A stretch of DNA of 47,693 nucleotides from Bradyrhizobium sp. (GCA_028290305.1 JAQGKC010000284.1:1-47693); one strand, 5' to 3'. Counted from the first letter of the stretch, positions 1 through 9,283 are shown. The notes: generated from the sequence alone by a model not told the origin. Translations and numbers: made by a program.

Positions 1-2
1 TT

Positions 3-557
3 CAGAACATCCGGCTGTTTCCCGGCATGACCGCGCTCGAAAACCTGATGGTAGCGCAGCACAATGCGCTGATGCTGGCCTCGGGGCTGACCTTTCTCGG
101 CCTGATCGGCGCGCCATCCTGGCGAGCGGCGGAGAGACGCGCGATCGACCTGGCGCGGCTCTGGCTCGACCGCGTCGGTCTGCTCGACCGCGCCGACGAT
201 GCCGCCGGCAACCTGCCCTATGGCGATCAGCGCCGTCTCGAAATCGCGCGCGCGATGTGCACCGAACCCGCGCTTTTGTGCCTCGACGAGCCGGCCGCCG
301 GATTGAACGGGCGTGAAAGTGCGGCCTTGAGCGAATTGCTGCTCTCGATCCGCGCCGACCACGGCACCTCGATCCTCTTGATCGAGCATGACATGTCGGT
401 GGTGATGGAAATTTCCGACCACGTCGTGGTGATGGATTACGGTGTGAAGATCGCCGAGGGCACACCGCAGGATGTCCGCGACAATCCCAAGGTGATCGCC
501 GCCTATCTCGGCGCCGACGAGGACGAAGCGATCGCGGTGATGGAGAGCGGAACGTGA
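3..557 (+). CDS. livG: Branched-chain amino-acid ABC transporter ATPase LivG (5' truncated by window edge)
   Basis: Reading frame 3 is open from the window edge, starting with residues QNIRLFPGMTALENL, so the gene begins upstream and the Walker A loop is missing. Visible are the ABC signature (PYGDQRRLEIARA), Walker B with the catalytic Glu (LLCLDEPAAGLN) and the switch His (IEHDM). The PYGDQRR form of the signature and the QNIRLFPGMTALEN stretch are typical of the LivG class, which energises uptake of branched-chain amino acids or related compounds at the inner membrane. The stop overlaps the next start as GTGA, so it is translationally coupled to livF. The real substrate cannot be told from sequence; many Bradyrhizobium Liv systems import aromatic acids, amides or urea. 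Confidence 0.93.
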   Translation, partial: QNIRLFPGMTALENLMVAQHNALMLASGLTFLGLIGAPSWRAAERRAIDLARLWLDRVGLLDRADDAAGNLPYGDQRRLEIARAMCTEPALLCLDEPAAGLNGRESAALSELLLSIRADHGTSILLIEHDMSVVMEISDHVVVMDYGVKIAEGTPQDVRDNPKVIAAYLGADEDEAIAVMESGT

Positions 558-1300
558 CCGCGTCATCCGCCACACCCCTGCTCGCGATCCGTGGTCTGCG
601 CGCCGCCTACGGCAAGATCGAGGCGCTGAAAGGTGTCGATCTCGACATCAACAGCGGCGAGATCGTCGCGCTGATCGGCGCCAACGGCGCCGGCAAGTCG
701 ACCCTGATGATGACGATCTTCGGCAAGCCGCGCGCGCGCTCGGGCCAGATCCTGTTCGACGGCCACGAGATCACCGATAAGCCGACCCATCAGATCGCCC
801 GGCTGCATATCGCGCAATCGCCCGAGGGCCGCCGCATTTTCCCGCGCATGAGCGTGGCGGAAAACCTGCAGATGGGCGCCGACGCCACCGAATGCAGCGA
901 GGCCGACCGCGCCGCCGGGCTGGAGCGCGTCCTCACGCTGTTTCCGCGGCTCAGGGAGCGCATGACCCAGCGCGGCGGCACCTTGTCCGGCGGCGAACAG
1001 CAGATGCTGGCGATCGGCCGCGCGCTGATGAGCCGCCCTCGCCTTCTGATGCTGGATGAGCCGTCGCTTGGGCTGGCGCCGCTGATCGCGCGGCAGATCT
1101 TCGACGCGATCCGGACCTTGAACCGTCAGGACGGCCTCACCGTGCTGATCGTCGAGCAGAACGCCAATCACGCGCTGCGGCTGGCGCATCGCGGCTACGT
1201 CATGGTCAACGGCCTGATCACACTGAGTGGAACCGGCAGCGAGCTGCTGCAACGTCCGGAAATCCGCGCGGCCTATCTGGAAGGTGGCCGGCGCACTTGA
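554..1300 (+). CDS. livF: Branched-chain amino-acid ABC transporter ATPase LivF
   Basis: A complete 248-residue ATPase starting at a GTG that overlaps the livG stop by four bases. Walker A is GANGAGKST (about residues 42-50), the signature is LSGGEQQMLAIGRALM and Walker B is LLMLDEPSLGLAP, all in LivF form, followed by the switch-His region (IVEQNANHAL, in which Gln-Asn replaces His as is usual in LivF). It pairs with LivG as the second nucleotide-binding subunit of a type I ABC importer. The binding-protein gene that follows after 202 bp probably belongs to the same system. Confidence 0.95.
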   Translation: MTASSATPLLAIRGLRAAYGKIEALKGVDLDINSGEIVALIGANGAGKSTLMMTIFGKPRARSGQILFDGHEITDKPTHQIARLHIAQSPEGRRIFPRMSVAENLQMGADATECSEADRAAGLERVLTLFPRLRERMTQRGGTLSGGEQQMLAIGRALMSRPRLLMLDEPSLGLAPLIARQIFDAIRTLNRQDGLTVLIVEQNANHALRLAHRGYVMVNGLITLSGTGSELLQRPEIRAAYLEGGRRT

Positions 1301-1502
1301 GTTCGCGGCACCTCCGCGAGTCGTTCCGTCGTTCGCCGGAAAGACCCACGCTGAGCACTGCGGCAAGATGCTGCGAATGGACCGCGGATTTGCCCGAAAA
1401 TTGCCGATGACTTCACGGCAAAATCGGCCGAGAATGGCTGTGATTTTCGAACCCGGCGGCTTGGCCGGGTAATTCCCGTAGCGAGCACCGCGAGGACCCC
1501 TC

Positions 1503-2621
1503 ATGAAATCATTGAAGCTCATCGGCCTGGCATTGGGCGCATCGTTTGTGCTGTCGACAGCAGCGCTTGCGCAGGACATTACCATCGCAGTGGCCGGCCC
1601 GATGACGGGTGGCGAATCCGCATTCGGCCGGCAGATGAAGAACGGCGCCGAACAGGCGGTGGTGGACCTCAACGCCGCCGGCGGCCTGCTCGGCAAGAAA
1701 CTCGCGCTCGAAGTCGGCGATGATGCCTGCGACCCCAAGCAGGCGCGTTCGGTAGCGGAAAAATTCGCCAGCGCGAGAATCCCGTTCGTCGCAGGTCACT
1801 ATTGTTCGTCGTCGTCGATCCCGGCGTCGGAAGCCTATGCCGACGGCAATGTGTTGCAGATCACGCCGGCGTCCACCGCGACGAAATTCACCGATGGCAA
1901 GCTCTGGAACGTGGCGCGCGTCTGCGGTCGCGACGACCAGCAAGGTCCCGCCGCCGCCGCCTACATCGTGAAGGCGTTCGCGGGCAAGAATGTCGCAATC
2001 CTCAACGACAAGACCAGTTACGGCAAGGGTCTCGCCGACGAGACCAAGAAGGCACTCAACGCCGCCGGCTTCACCGAAAAGATGTTCGAGTCCTACAACA
2101 AGGGCGACAAGGATTTTAACGCCATCGTGTCGCGCCTGAAACGCGACAACATCGATCTCGTCTATGTCGGCGGCTATCATCAGGAAGCAGGCCTGATCCT
2201 GCGCCAGATGCGCGACCAGGGTCTCAAGACCGTGCTGATGGCGGGCGACGCCCTGAACGACAAGGAATTCGCATCCATCACCGGCCCCGCCGCCGAAGGT
2301 ACCCTGTTCACCTTCGGTCCCGATCCGCGCAACAACCCCGCCGCGAAAGCTATCGTCGAGGAGTTCAAGGCCAAGAACATCGACCCCGAAGGCTACACGC
2401 TCTACACCTACGCCGCGATGCAGGTTTGGTCGCAGGCAGCAACGAAGGCGGGCTCGACCGACGCGAAAAAGGTCATGGACGCGATCAAGGCCGGCGCATG
2501 GGATACCGTCATCGGCAAGCTGTCATTCGACGCCAAGGGCGACATCAAGCAGAACGCTTACGTGGTCTGGAAGTGGGACGCCAAGGGCAACGCCGCCGAG
2601 ATCAATCCGCAGGGATCGTGA
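1503..2621 (+). CDS. Periplasmic branched-chain amino-acid-type binding protein (LivK/LivJ family)
   Basis: A 372-residue type I periplasmic binding protein. Residues 1-23 form a signal peptide (MKSLKLIGLALGASFVLSTAALAQ) with cleavage expected after ALA. The mature protein opens with DITIAVAGPMTGGESAFGRQ, characteristic of LivJ/LivK, and keeps the family motifs GDDACDPKQA and the ligand-pocket loop VAGHYCSSSSIPASEAY. It should bind the solute and deliver it to the membrane permease that works with LivF/LivG. The start ATG follows a GAGGAC ribosome site. The 202 bp gap from livF may hold its own promoter, which is common because binding proteins are needed in excess. A strong terminator follows. 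The ligand is not predictable by eye. Confidence 0.93.
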   Translation: MKSLKLIGLALGASFVLSTAALAQDITIAVAGPMTGGESAFGRQMKNGAEQAVVDLNAAGGLLGKKLALEVGDDACDPKQARSVAEKFASARIPFVAGHYCSSSSIPASEAYADGNVLQITPASTATKFTDGKLWNVARVCGRDDQQGPAAAAYIVKAFAGKNVAILNDKTSYGKGLADETKKALNAAGFTEKMFESYNKGDKDFNAIVSRLKRDNIDLVYVGGYHQEAGLILRQMRDQGLKTVLMAGDALNDKEFASITGPAAEGTLFTFGPDPRNNPAAKAIVEEFKAKNIDPEGYTLYTYAAMQVWSQAATKAGSTDAKKVMDAIKAGAWDTVIGKLSFDAKGDIKQNAYVVWKWDAKGNAAEINPQGS

Positions 2622-2646
2622 AGTCCAGAATTCTGTCGCGCCACCC

Positions 2647-2673
2647 AACGCCCCGGTTCGCCGGGGCGTTTTG
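2647..2673 (+). terminator. Intrinsic terminator after the Liv-type binding protein
   Basis: A perfect 10-bp stem (AACGCCCCGG / CCGGGGCGTT) with a TTCG tetraloop, followed by TTTGT. It sits 26 bp after the binding-protein stop and before the convergent response-regulator gene. Confidence 0.9.
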
Positions 2674-2704
2674 TCTGTCGTCAGCAAGAAAATGCCGGGG
2701 TGAT

Positions 2705-3091
2705 TTAAAGCGTCGCGGCGACCGCCGACGGGGACCGCCCATACGCCGCTTCGATCGCACGGACCAATTCATTCGGGCGAAACGGCTTCTGCAGACAGAT
2801 GACGTCGGAGAATTCGGGCGATGCGGAGACAAAGTCGAGCGCCGTTATTCCCGATATGGCGACGATCGGCAGATTTGGGATGCGCTCACGCATCATCCTG
2901 ATGACGTCGAAACCGTTCGTTCCCTGCAAAAAGATATCGACGATCGCGAGATCGAAGCTTGAATTTTCGAACGCTTTCAATCCTGCTGCGCCGCTCGCCG
3001 CCTCGACTATCTCGAAACGGTTAACCCGCAGCACGATGGAGATCATCGCGCGTACGTCGGATTGATCGTCAATGACAAGAATGCGGGGCAT
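2705..3091 (-). CDS. Single-domain response regulator (CheY-like receiver)
   Basis: A 128-residue protein that is only a receiver domain. The acidic pair is D8-D9, the phosphoacceptor is D52 (LAIVDIFLQG), the switch Ser is S80 (VAISG) and the conserved Lys is K102 (LQKPF). There is no output domain, so it acts by protein contact or as a phosphate sink. It lies head-to-head with the hybrid kinase starting at 3432, which is its most likely partner; the kinase also carries its own receiver, so this could be the terminal acceptor of a relay. The ATG start has little in front of it that looks like a strong ribosome site. Confidence 0.92.
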   Translation of the reverse strand: MPRILVIDDQSDVRAMISIVLRVNRFEIVEAASGAAGLKAFENSSFDLAIVDIFLQGTNGFDVIRMMRERIPNLPIVAISGITALDFVSASPEFSDVICLQKPFRPNELVRAIEAAYGRSPSAVAATL

Positions 3092-3431
3092 GGGGGGCTC
3101 TCGGACCAGCTTCGAACCAGCCTATATCTGAACCTCGGATTTTGGTTAGATTCCCGGGAGCACAATTCCGCTTGTGAGTAAAGATGCGGTTACTCCCGTC
3201 GTCCGATTTCCTGCTTCTGATCAGTTAAGAAACATGTAACCTGGGGTTGAGGCGTCCGAACCATTGGGGCGCCAAGGCGAGCATTCCCGTCAGGGCGATG
3301 ATCGAGCGGTCTTGACCACCAGAAAAACTTCCTTCCAATTGATTGGGCATATCGACTAGTTATGCCATTCAGCGGATGGGCTGACTAAGCTGACTAATGG
3401 CACGTGCGATGCCAGTTCGCGGGGGGCGGCA
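3092..3431. other. Divergent intergenic region between response regulator and hybrid kinase
   Basis: These 340 bp hold no gene. At 3398-3413 the plus strand reads TGGCACG-TGCG-ATGCC, close to the sigma-54 -24/-12 consensus with correct GG-GC spacing but with A for T at the first position of the TTGC element. The same bases contain an imperfect dyad (TGGCA...TGCCA), so they could instead be an operator. A short direct repeat, GACTAAGCTGACTAA, lies just upstream (3383-3397). Confidence 0.4.
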
Positions 3432-6211
3432 ATGCAGGCAGGCGACGACCGCAGTATCTTTCTCTCGACCATGCCGGCAACAAGCCGCGATCGTACGATA
3501 GCCTTTACCATAGTCGGCGTTTCGTCGGTCTTGTTCGCGTGTGCGGTGCCTTTTGCCGGTACGCCGCTTACCCCGGTGCCGGCGTTCGTTGCGAGCTATC
3601 AATCCGCGCTCGCGATCAACGATCTCATCACGGCTGTCTTGCTTTTTTCGCAGTTCGGCGTCTTGCGCTCGCGGGCTCTCCTGCTGCTTGCGAGCGGATA
3701 CCTGTTCACCGCGGCCGCAGCGCTTGCTCACGCTTTATCCTTTCCAGGCCTGTTTGCCCCGACGGGGCTTTTCAACGGCGGTCCGCAGACTACCGTCTGG
3801 CTTTACATGGCCTGGCACGGCGCATTTCCCCTTCTCGTGCTCGGTTAGCGCTGCTGAAAGACTGGGATGGCGGCGCCCAGATAAAAGGATCGGTCGGCGG
3901 AGCGATCCTGGGCAGCGTCATCGCGGTCGGCGTCGCGGTATCTGCCGTGGTCTGGTTCGCCACCGGCAGACACGATGCTCTGCCGACATTGCTGAGCACG
4001 GGGCGCTACACGTCCACCATGATCGGCGTCGTGTCGGTGGTGTGGTCTCTCAGCCTCGCCGCCCTGCTCGTCCTGTGGTTTCGACGACCGCATTCCGTGC
4101 TCGATGTCTGGCTCATGGTTGTGCTTTGTGCCTGGCTGTTCGACATCGCATTATCGGCTGTTGTCAACGTGGCCAGATTCGATCTGGGCTTTTATGTCGG
4201 CCGGATTTACGGACTTTGCGCTGCGAGTTTCGTCCTGGCGGTGTTGCTGGTCGATAACGTCGCCGTGCAAGCCCAGTTGTCTCGCCTGCTCAAAACACTG
4301 CGCCGACAGGCCGCCGCCGAAAGGGACCATCACACCGACCGCGAGCGCCTGTTCAGCGCGGTCGTGGAATCATCCAACGATGCCATCATCACAAAGGCGC
4401 TCGACGGCACCATCACCGGCTGGAATCGGGCGGCCGAACGTCTGTTTGGATTTACCGCGGCAGAAGCGGTCGGCAATCGCATCGACATCATCGTTGCGCC
4501 GGACAGGCGCGCCGAGGTTCGCAATATCCTCGATCGAGTAGCCAAGGGTGAAGCGATCGAACATTACGAAACCTTGCGGCTGCATAAGGACGGCCGCGAA
4601 GTAGAAGTTTCACTGGGCATCTCTCCGATCAGATCCGCCGCGGGAGAGATCGTTGGCGCATCCAAGACCGCGCGCGACATCGGCGAGCGCAAGCGGACGC
4701 AGCAGGCGCTCAACCAGGAGATGGAAGAGCGGCGGCGGATTTTCGAGACCTCGCAGGACCTCATTCTGATCACGGATACCGTGGGAAATCTGGTTCAGGT
4801 CAGTCCGAGCTCCATGACCATCCTGGGCTATCTGCCCGAGGAAATGATCGGGCGCAGCGCGGTCGAGTTCATCCATCCCGACGATCTCGAAAGCACGCGC
4901 GAAGAAATGCGGGCGGCGCGGCGCGGCCGGCTTATGCGCAACTTCGAGGCACGCTTTGTCCACAGGAATGGCCAAGCCGTGACACTGACCTTGATGGGGA
5001 CATGGTCGGAGCCCGTGCAGCGCCATTTCTTTGTCGGCCGCGACCTGACGGAAAAGCGCGCCGCGGAAGCCCAGTTTCGGCAGGCCCAAAAGATGGAAGC
5101 CGTCGGCCAATTGACGGGCGGCGTCGCTCATGACTTCAACAACATTCTGACAGTTATCACCGGGACCATCGGGATTCTGTCTGACGCCGTCACCGATCGC
5201 CCCGATCTCGTGGCCATCGCAAAGATGATCGACGAGGCCGCGGAACGCGGTGCCAACCTGACCAAGCACCTGCTTGCATTTGCCCGTAAACAGCCCCTGC
5301 AGCCGCGCGAGGTCGACGTCAATGCGCTGGTCGTCGAAACAACGAAATTGCTGCGCCCAACGCTCGGCGAACATATCCGGATCGACCCGATGCTCGAGGA
5401 GGACGCATGGACGGCTTTAGTCGATCCAAATCAACTCACCACCGCGATTCTCAATCTCGCCCTGAATGCCCGCGATGCCATGCCGGCCGGCGGAAAGCTC
5501 GTGCTCGAGACCAAGAACACCTATCTCGATGAAGGCTACGCGGAGATGCACACCGAGGTCACGGCAGGAAACTATGTCATGATTGCCGTGAGCGATACCG
5601 GCGCCGGGATTGCGGCCGAGAACATGGAAAAGGTCTTCGACCCCTTCTTTACCACCAAGGACGTCGGCAAGGGCACGGGCCTTGGTCTCAGCATGGTTTA
5701 CGGCCTCGTCAAGCAATCCAACGGACATATCAAGATCTACAGCGAGCAAGGCTTCGGGACGACCGTCAAACTTTACCTGCCGCGAGCCACCGGATTGGAT
5801 CAGACCGCAGTCGAGGTGTTGACATCCTCGCACGTCGAAGGCGGGCACGAGGTTGTGCTGGTCGTCGAGGACGACGAGCTTGTGCGCCGATACGTGATTG
5901 GCCAGATCCAGAGTCTTGGCTACACCACGCTCGAGGCCAGCAGCGCGGCGGAGGCTTTGGATGTGATCGGTAAGGTTGCCACGGTCGATCTGCTGTTTAC
6001 CGACGTCATCATGCCCGGGTCCATGAACGGCCGGCAACTCGTTGACGAGGCGCTGAAGCGGCGTCCCCAGCTCAAGACGTTGTACACGTCAGGATATACC
6101 GAGAATGCCATTGTTCATCATGGACGTCTCGATTCCGGTGTGCTGCTGCTTGCCAAACCGTATCGCAGGTCCGATCTCGCAAGAATGATCAGGAAGGCGC
6201 TCGGCAGTTGA
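3432..6211 (+). pseudogene. Hybrid histidine kinase MASE4-PAS-PAS-HisKA-HATPase-REC, broken by a 1-base deletion
   Basis: The first 137 codons (from ATG 3432 behind GGGGGGCGG) encode the start of a membrane sensor that resembles MASE4 (AINDLITAVLLFSQFG, WLYMAWHGAFPLLVLG) and end at TAG 3846-3848. The missing continuation, ALLKDWDGG with more membrane helices, resumes in the +2 frame at 3848. Adding one base to the TA of TAG would give Tyr and a continuous protein of about 925 residues: MASE4 (about 20-260), PAS (303-420), PAS (434-550), HisKA with phospho-His in GVAHDFNNIL (about H566), HATPase (N-box NLALNARDAM, DTGAGI, GTGLGLS) and a C-terminal receiver (FTDVIMPG, about D857; Lys in LAKPY). 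It would sense a membrane or redox cue and phosphorylate the divergent receiver protein. All downstream domains are intact, so this is either a recent mutation or a sequence error. A frame-2 start at 3404 would give a nonsense N-terminus. Confidence 0.85.
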
Positions 6212-6270
6212 AGTAAATTACTTCGGGACTGGTATAGTCTCTGTTACAAAATATCGAGGGCATCGGCTTC

Positions 6271-7266
6271 TTGAAAAATCTCCTTACCGACATATCAGGC
6301 GTCCGCGTCGGTCACGCCGATGACGCCGCACTGGCATCCGGCGTCACGGCGGTGATCTTCGATTCGCCAGCCGTGGCCGCGATCGACGTGCGCGGCGGCG
6401 GCCCCGGCACCCGCGAAGGCGCGCTGCTCGACATCGCCAACACCGTGGAACGGATCGACGGCATCGCACTCGCGGGCGGCTCGGGGTTCGGACTTGACGC
6501 CGGCGGCGGGGTGCAGGCGTGGCTCGCCGAACAGGGCCGCGGCTTTGTCGTGCGCGGCGCGATCATACCGATCGTGCCCGGCGCGATTTGTTTCGATCTA
6601 CTCAACGGCGGCGACAAGGCCTGGGGCCGCTTCGCGCCCTATCGCGATCTCGGTTACACCGCGGCCGCCGCGGCCAGTACGAATTTCGCGCTCGGCAGCG
6701 TCGGCGCCGGGCTCGGCGCGACCACGGCGAATTTCAAGGGCGGTCTCGGCTCGGCCTCGGCGGCGACACAAGGCGGCGTCCGGGTCGCGGCGCTCGCGGT
6801 GGTCAATGCCGTCGGCACCGTCACGGTCGGCGATGGACCGTGGTTTTGGGCGGCGCCGTTTGAAATCGGCGGCGAATATGGCGGGCGCGGATTGCCGCCA
6901 TCATTCACGCCCGACATGCTGACGGCGCGTCTCAAGGGCGGCGCTGCCGCGACCGCTGTGGAGAATACCACGCTGGCGGTGGTCGTGACCGATGCTGTTC
7001 TGACCAAACCTCAGGCCAAGCGGCTTGCCATGATCGCGCAGACCGGATTTGCGCGCGCGATCTATCCGGTGCATGCGCCGCTCGATGGCGATGTGGTGTT
7101 CGCCGCCGCGACCGGCGAAAAAAAGGTCGATCCCCTGATCGGCCTTACCGAGCTTGGCATGGTTGCAGCCAATGTGGTCGCCCGCGCCATCGCGCGCGGC
7201 GTTTATGCGGCGACCGCACTGCCCTTCCCTGATGCGCTGCCGGCCTGGAAAGACCGTTTCGGGTAG
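6271..7266 (+). CDS. P1 family peptidase (NylC/DmpA-like N-terminal nucleophile hydrolase)
   Basis: A 331-residue protein with the DmpA/NylC fold motifs: DISGVRVGHADD at the N-terminus, RGGGPGTRE at 41-49, LAGGSGFGLDA at 68-77 and the self-cleavage site N232/T233 in ENTTLAVVVTD. In this family (MEROPS S58 and relatives, including the nylon-oligomer hydrolase NylC) the precursor cuts itself to expose Ser or Thr as nucleophile; here Thr233 is predicted. Natural roles include aminopeptidase and beta-aminopeptidase activity, and the substrate here is unknown. The TTG start at 6271 follows GAGGG (6256-6260). No signal peptide is seen, so it is probably cytosolic. A small KTSC gene follows on the same strand. 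Confidence 0.9.
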   Translation: MKNLLTDISGVRVGHADDAALASGVTAVIFDSPAVAAIDVRGGGPGTREGALLDIANTVERIDGIALAGGSGFGLDAGGGVQAWLAEQGRGFVVRGAIIPIVPGAICFDLLNGGDKAWGRFAPYRDLGYTAAAAASTNFALGSVGAGLGATTANFKGGLGSASAATQGGVRVAALAVVNAVGTVTVGDGPWFWAAPFEIGGEYGGRGLPPSFTPDMLTARLKGGAAATAVENTTLAVVVTDAVLTKPQAKRLAMIAQTGFARAIYPVHAPLDGDVVFAAATGEKKVDPLIGLTELGMVAANVVARAIARGVYAATALPFPDALPAWKDRFG

Positions 7267-7320
7267 CAACGAATTCCAGTGGAATGCGTTGCCTTGGCGA
7301 TCGAAACCGGGCGACGCGCC

Positions 7321-7545
7321 ATGCCGTCGACAGCCATTCGCAATCTCTTCTACGTTCCGGCGAAGCGCGAATTATGGGTGACCTTCGTCAGCGGCCGGCG
7401 CTACGTCTATGCTGATGTTCCCGGCGATGTTTTCGACGCGTTCAAAACCGCTTCATCACGAGGCGCGTTCTTCAACCATGAAATTCGCGACCGCTACGCG
7501 TTTCGCGAGGTCACGCGCGGACGGTCCGGGCAGGCAATTCGCTGA
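7321..7545 (+). CDS. KTSC domain protein
   Basis: A 74-residue protein consisting almost entirely of a KTSC domain: an Ser-Thr start (MPSTAIRNLFYVPAKRELWV), the FVSGRRYVYADVP strand pair and the C-terminal ASSRGAFFNHEIRDRY motif. The domain occurs alone or at the end of RNA- and aminoacylation-related proteins, and its role is not established. I chose ATG 7321 because the domain begins there; the upstream ATG at 7279 would add 14 unrelated residues (MECVALAIETGRRA). It lies 54 bp downstream of the P1 peptidase and converges with the EF-hand gene, 7 bp from that gene's stop. Confidence 0.8.
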   Translation: MPSTAIRNLFYVPAKRELWVTFVSGRRYVYADVPGDVFDAFKTASSRGAFFNHEIRDRYAFREVTRGRSGQAIR

Positions 7546-7552
7546 AGCTGCT

Positions 7553-8320
7553 TCAGGCGTTGAACGAAAGCGGGGTAGCCGAGAATGACATCGCCTGCAT
7601 CTGGCGCTGGATCATCTGCTCGATCGAATTATAGGATGATGTCGCGGAGCCAGACGCCCCGAGAGATGTCGTCGTCACCTTTGAGAGGTCGGCAGGAATC
7701 AATGACGCTGCCAAGCCGTTGCTGTTGGTTGTCGACGTAGAGAATGCAGCCTGCATGGCCTGCAGCAGTGGATCGGCGCTGGATCCGCTGGTGTTGCTGG
7801 AACTGTTGCCATTGGAGTCGCTGGATCCGTCCGAGTTGGCGACATGATGTCCGTGGTGGCCGGCCCCCTTTAGTGCCGACGACAATTCGTTGAGGCTCAC
7901 AGAGCCGTCGCCGTTCGTGTCCAGCTTGCTGAACACGTTGTCGGCCTGCGCAAGGTTGGTTCCGCCGGCGCCCAGGGCGTTTTCGAATTCCGATTTGGTG
8001 ATTTGGCCGTCGCCGTTGGCATCGATCTGCGAGAACAGGTTTTGCAGAGCGTCTGACGGACTGGTCGATGCCGTTGTGGTCGACCCGGTCGATGACTGGT
8101 CTTGTGCCGCAAGCAGCGCGCTCATCGTGGACGGCGAAATCTGCGAGCCGGCGCTGAAGCCGGTAGCCTCAGTCGCGCTTGCCGAAGTCGCGGTGGAACT
8201 GGAAATTTCGAACGGGTTCGCCTGGCCAAAGCCGGTGGATTGCGAAGAGGACGATACCGACGAGGTCAGCGATTTGACAGCGTCCAGCGCGATCGACGCG
8301 GCGCCAACGGCAAACAGCAT
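7553..8320 (-). CDS. Ser/Thr-rich EF-hand calcium-binding protein
   Basis: A 255-residue protein dominated by Ser, Thr, Ala and Asn. Two canonical EF-hand loops are visible, DANGDGQITKSE and DTNGDGSVSLNE, each with Asp/Asn at positions 1, 3 and 5 and Glu at 12, forming one Ca2+-binding pair in the middle of the protein. A His patch (GHHGHH) follows the second hand, then a Ser/Asn linker and a C-terminal SIEQMIQRQMQAMSF helix. I chose ATG 8320 because TGGAG lies 8 bp upstream; the longer frame starts at 8368. The N-terminus (MLFAVGAASIALDAVKSL) is hydrophobic but lacks a clear positive region, so export is uncertain. It is preceded by a sigma-54 promoter. Similar proteins occur in Bradyrhizobium, with roles I cannot name. 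Confidence 0.85.
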   Translation of the reverse strand: MLFAVGAASIALDAVKSLTSSVSSSSQSTGFGQANPFEISSSTATSASATEATGFSAGSQISPSTMSALLAAQDQSSTGSTTTASTSPSDALQNLFSQIDANGDGQITKSEFENALGAGGTNLAQADNVFSKLDTNGDGSVSLNELSSALKGAGHHGHHVANSDGSSDSNGNSSSNTSGSSADPLLQAMQAAFSTSTTNSNGLAASLIPADLSKVTTTSLGASGSATSSYNSIEQMIQRQMQAMSFSATPLSFNA

Positions 8321-8379
8321 GGCAGAAACTCCAAACATAATGCCGCATCGCGCGGCCCATACTTCCACGCCGACGGATC

Positions 8380-8396
8380 AGCAAACACCGTGCCAG
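8380..8396 (-). promoter_or_regulatory. Consensus sigma-54 (RpoN) promoter of the EF-hand gene
   Basis: The minus strand reads CTGGCACGGTGTTTGCT, an exact match to YTGGCACGRNNNTTGCW, with the 12-base step from the -24 G to the -12 C. The predicted start of transcription is near 8370, about 50 nt ahead of ATG 8320. It lies in non-coding DNA in the right orientation. Confidence 0.8.
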
Positions 8397-8400
8397 CGCC

Positions 8401-8426
8401 AAAAACTCAATAAAACAAGAGTTTTT
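8401..8426. promoter_or_regulatory. Inverted repeat upstream of the sigma-54 promoter, possible activator site
   Basis: A perfect 8-bp inverted repeat, AAAAACTC and GAGTTTTT, separated by 10 AT-rich bases and centred about 25 bp upstream of the -24 box. It does not match the NifA motif (TGT-N10-ACA) or the NtrC motif. It could instead be a minus-strand hairpin from upstream transcription. Confidence 0.4.
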
Positions 8427-8581
8427 CGTACCCGACTGGCCCGGCATCCCCGGCAATAGATGCCGTTGCGGCAGAATTTTCCGCCCTCCAAAGGCGGTCT
8501 TGTCCGCATTGCTCCAGGGCTTTGCCCATGTTACGCGGAAAGCCATCCACACGCTTTGAAAGCGGTCCGGGGAAAGCGCAC

Positions 8582-9283
8582 ATGTCTCAGCAATTTGTGT
8601 CACGCCCTCTCGTCATCGCGCCGTCGATCCTGGCTTCCGATTTCGCCAAATTGGGCGAAGAGGTCCGTGCCGTCGATCAGGCCGGCGCCGACTGGATCCA
8701 CCTCGACGTCATGGACGGGCATTTCGTCCCCAACATTTCCTATGGCCCCGATGTCATCAAGGCGATGCGCCCGCACACCAAGAAAATCTTCGATGCGCAT
8801 CTGATGATCTCGCCTGCTGATCCCTACCTCGAGGCCTTCGCCAAGGCCGGCTGCGATCACATCACGGTGCATGCCGAGGCCGGCCCGCATCTGCATCGCT
8901 CGCTGCAGGCGATCCGCGCGCTCGGCAAGAAGGCCGGCGTCTCGCTCAATCCGGGCACGCCTATCAGCGCCATCGAATACGTGATCGACATGATCGATCT
9001 GGTGCTGGTGATGTCGGTCAACCCCGGTTTCGGCGGCCAGGCCTTCATACGTTCGGCGCTCGGCAAGGTCGGCGATATCAGAGCGATGACCGCGGGACGG
9101 CCGATCGATATCGAGGTGGATGGTGGCGTGGGTCCGGATGTTTCCGGCCAATTGGCCGCCGCCGGCGCCAACGCTTTCGTCGCGGGTTCCGCGGTGTTCA
9201 AGGGCGGGACGATGGAAAGCTATAAGGCCAATATTTCCGCGATTCGTGGTGCGGCGGCGGCCGCGCGCGGTGAGATGGTTTAG
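8582..9283 (+). CDS. rpe: Ribulose-phosphate 3-epimerase
   Basis: A 233-residue TIM-barrel enzyme interconverting ribulose 5-phosphate and xylulose 5-phosphate (pentose phosphate and Calvin cycles, cytosol). Motifs: [14 protein letters not shown] with the catalytic Asp and Ser region, the metal site [31 protein letters not shown] and the second catalytic Asp in IEVDGGV, then the phosphate-binding end AGSAVF. I chose ATG 8582, which follows GGGGAAAG and starts at the usual family position; a longer frame from 8522 adds 20 unlikely residues. The last four bases overlap the convergent tetR stop. Confidence 0.96.
   Translation: MSQQFVSRPLVIAPSILASDFAKLGEEVRAVDQAGADWIHLDVMDGHFVPNISYGPDVIKAMRPHTKKIFDAHLMISPADPYLEAFAKAGCDHITVHAEAGPHLHRSLQAIRALGKKAGVSLNPGTPISAIEYVIDMIDLVLVMSVNPGFGGQAFIRSALGKVGDIRAMTAGRPIDIEVDGGVGPDVSGQLAAAGANAFVAGSAVFKGGTMESYKANISAIRGAAAAARGEMV

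Noticed and set aside
563..1738. 391-codon minus-strand frame opposite livF
   Set aside because: It spans the livF coding strand and the intergenic gap, with no motif.
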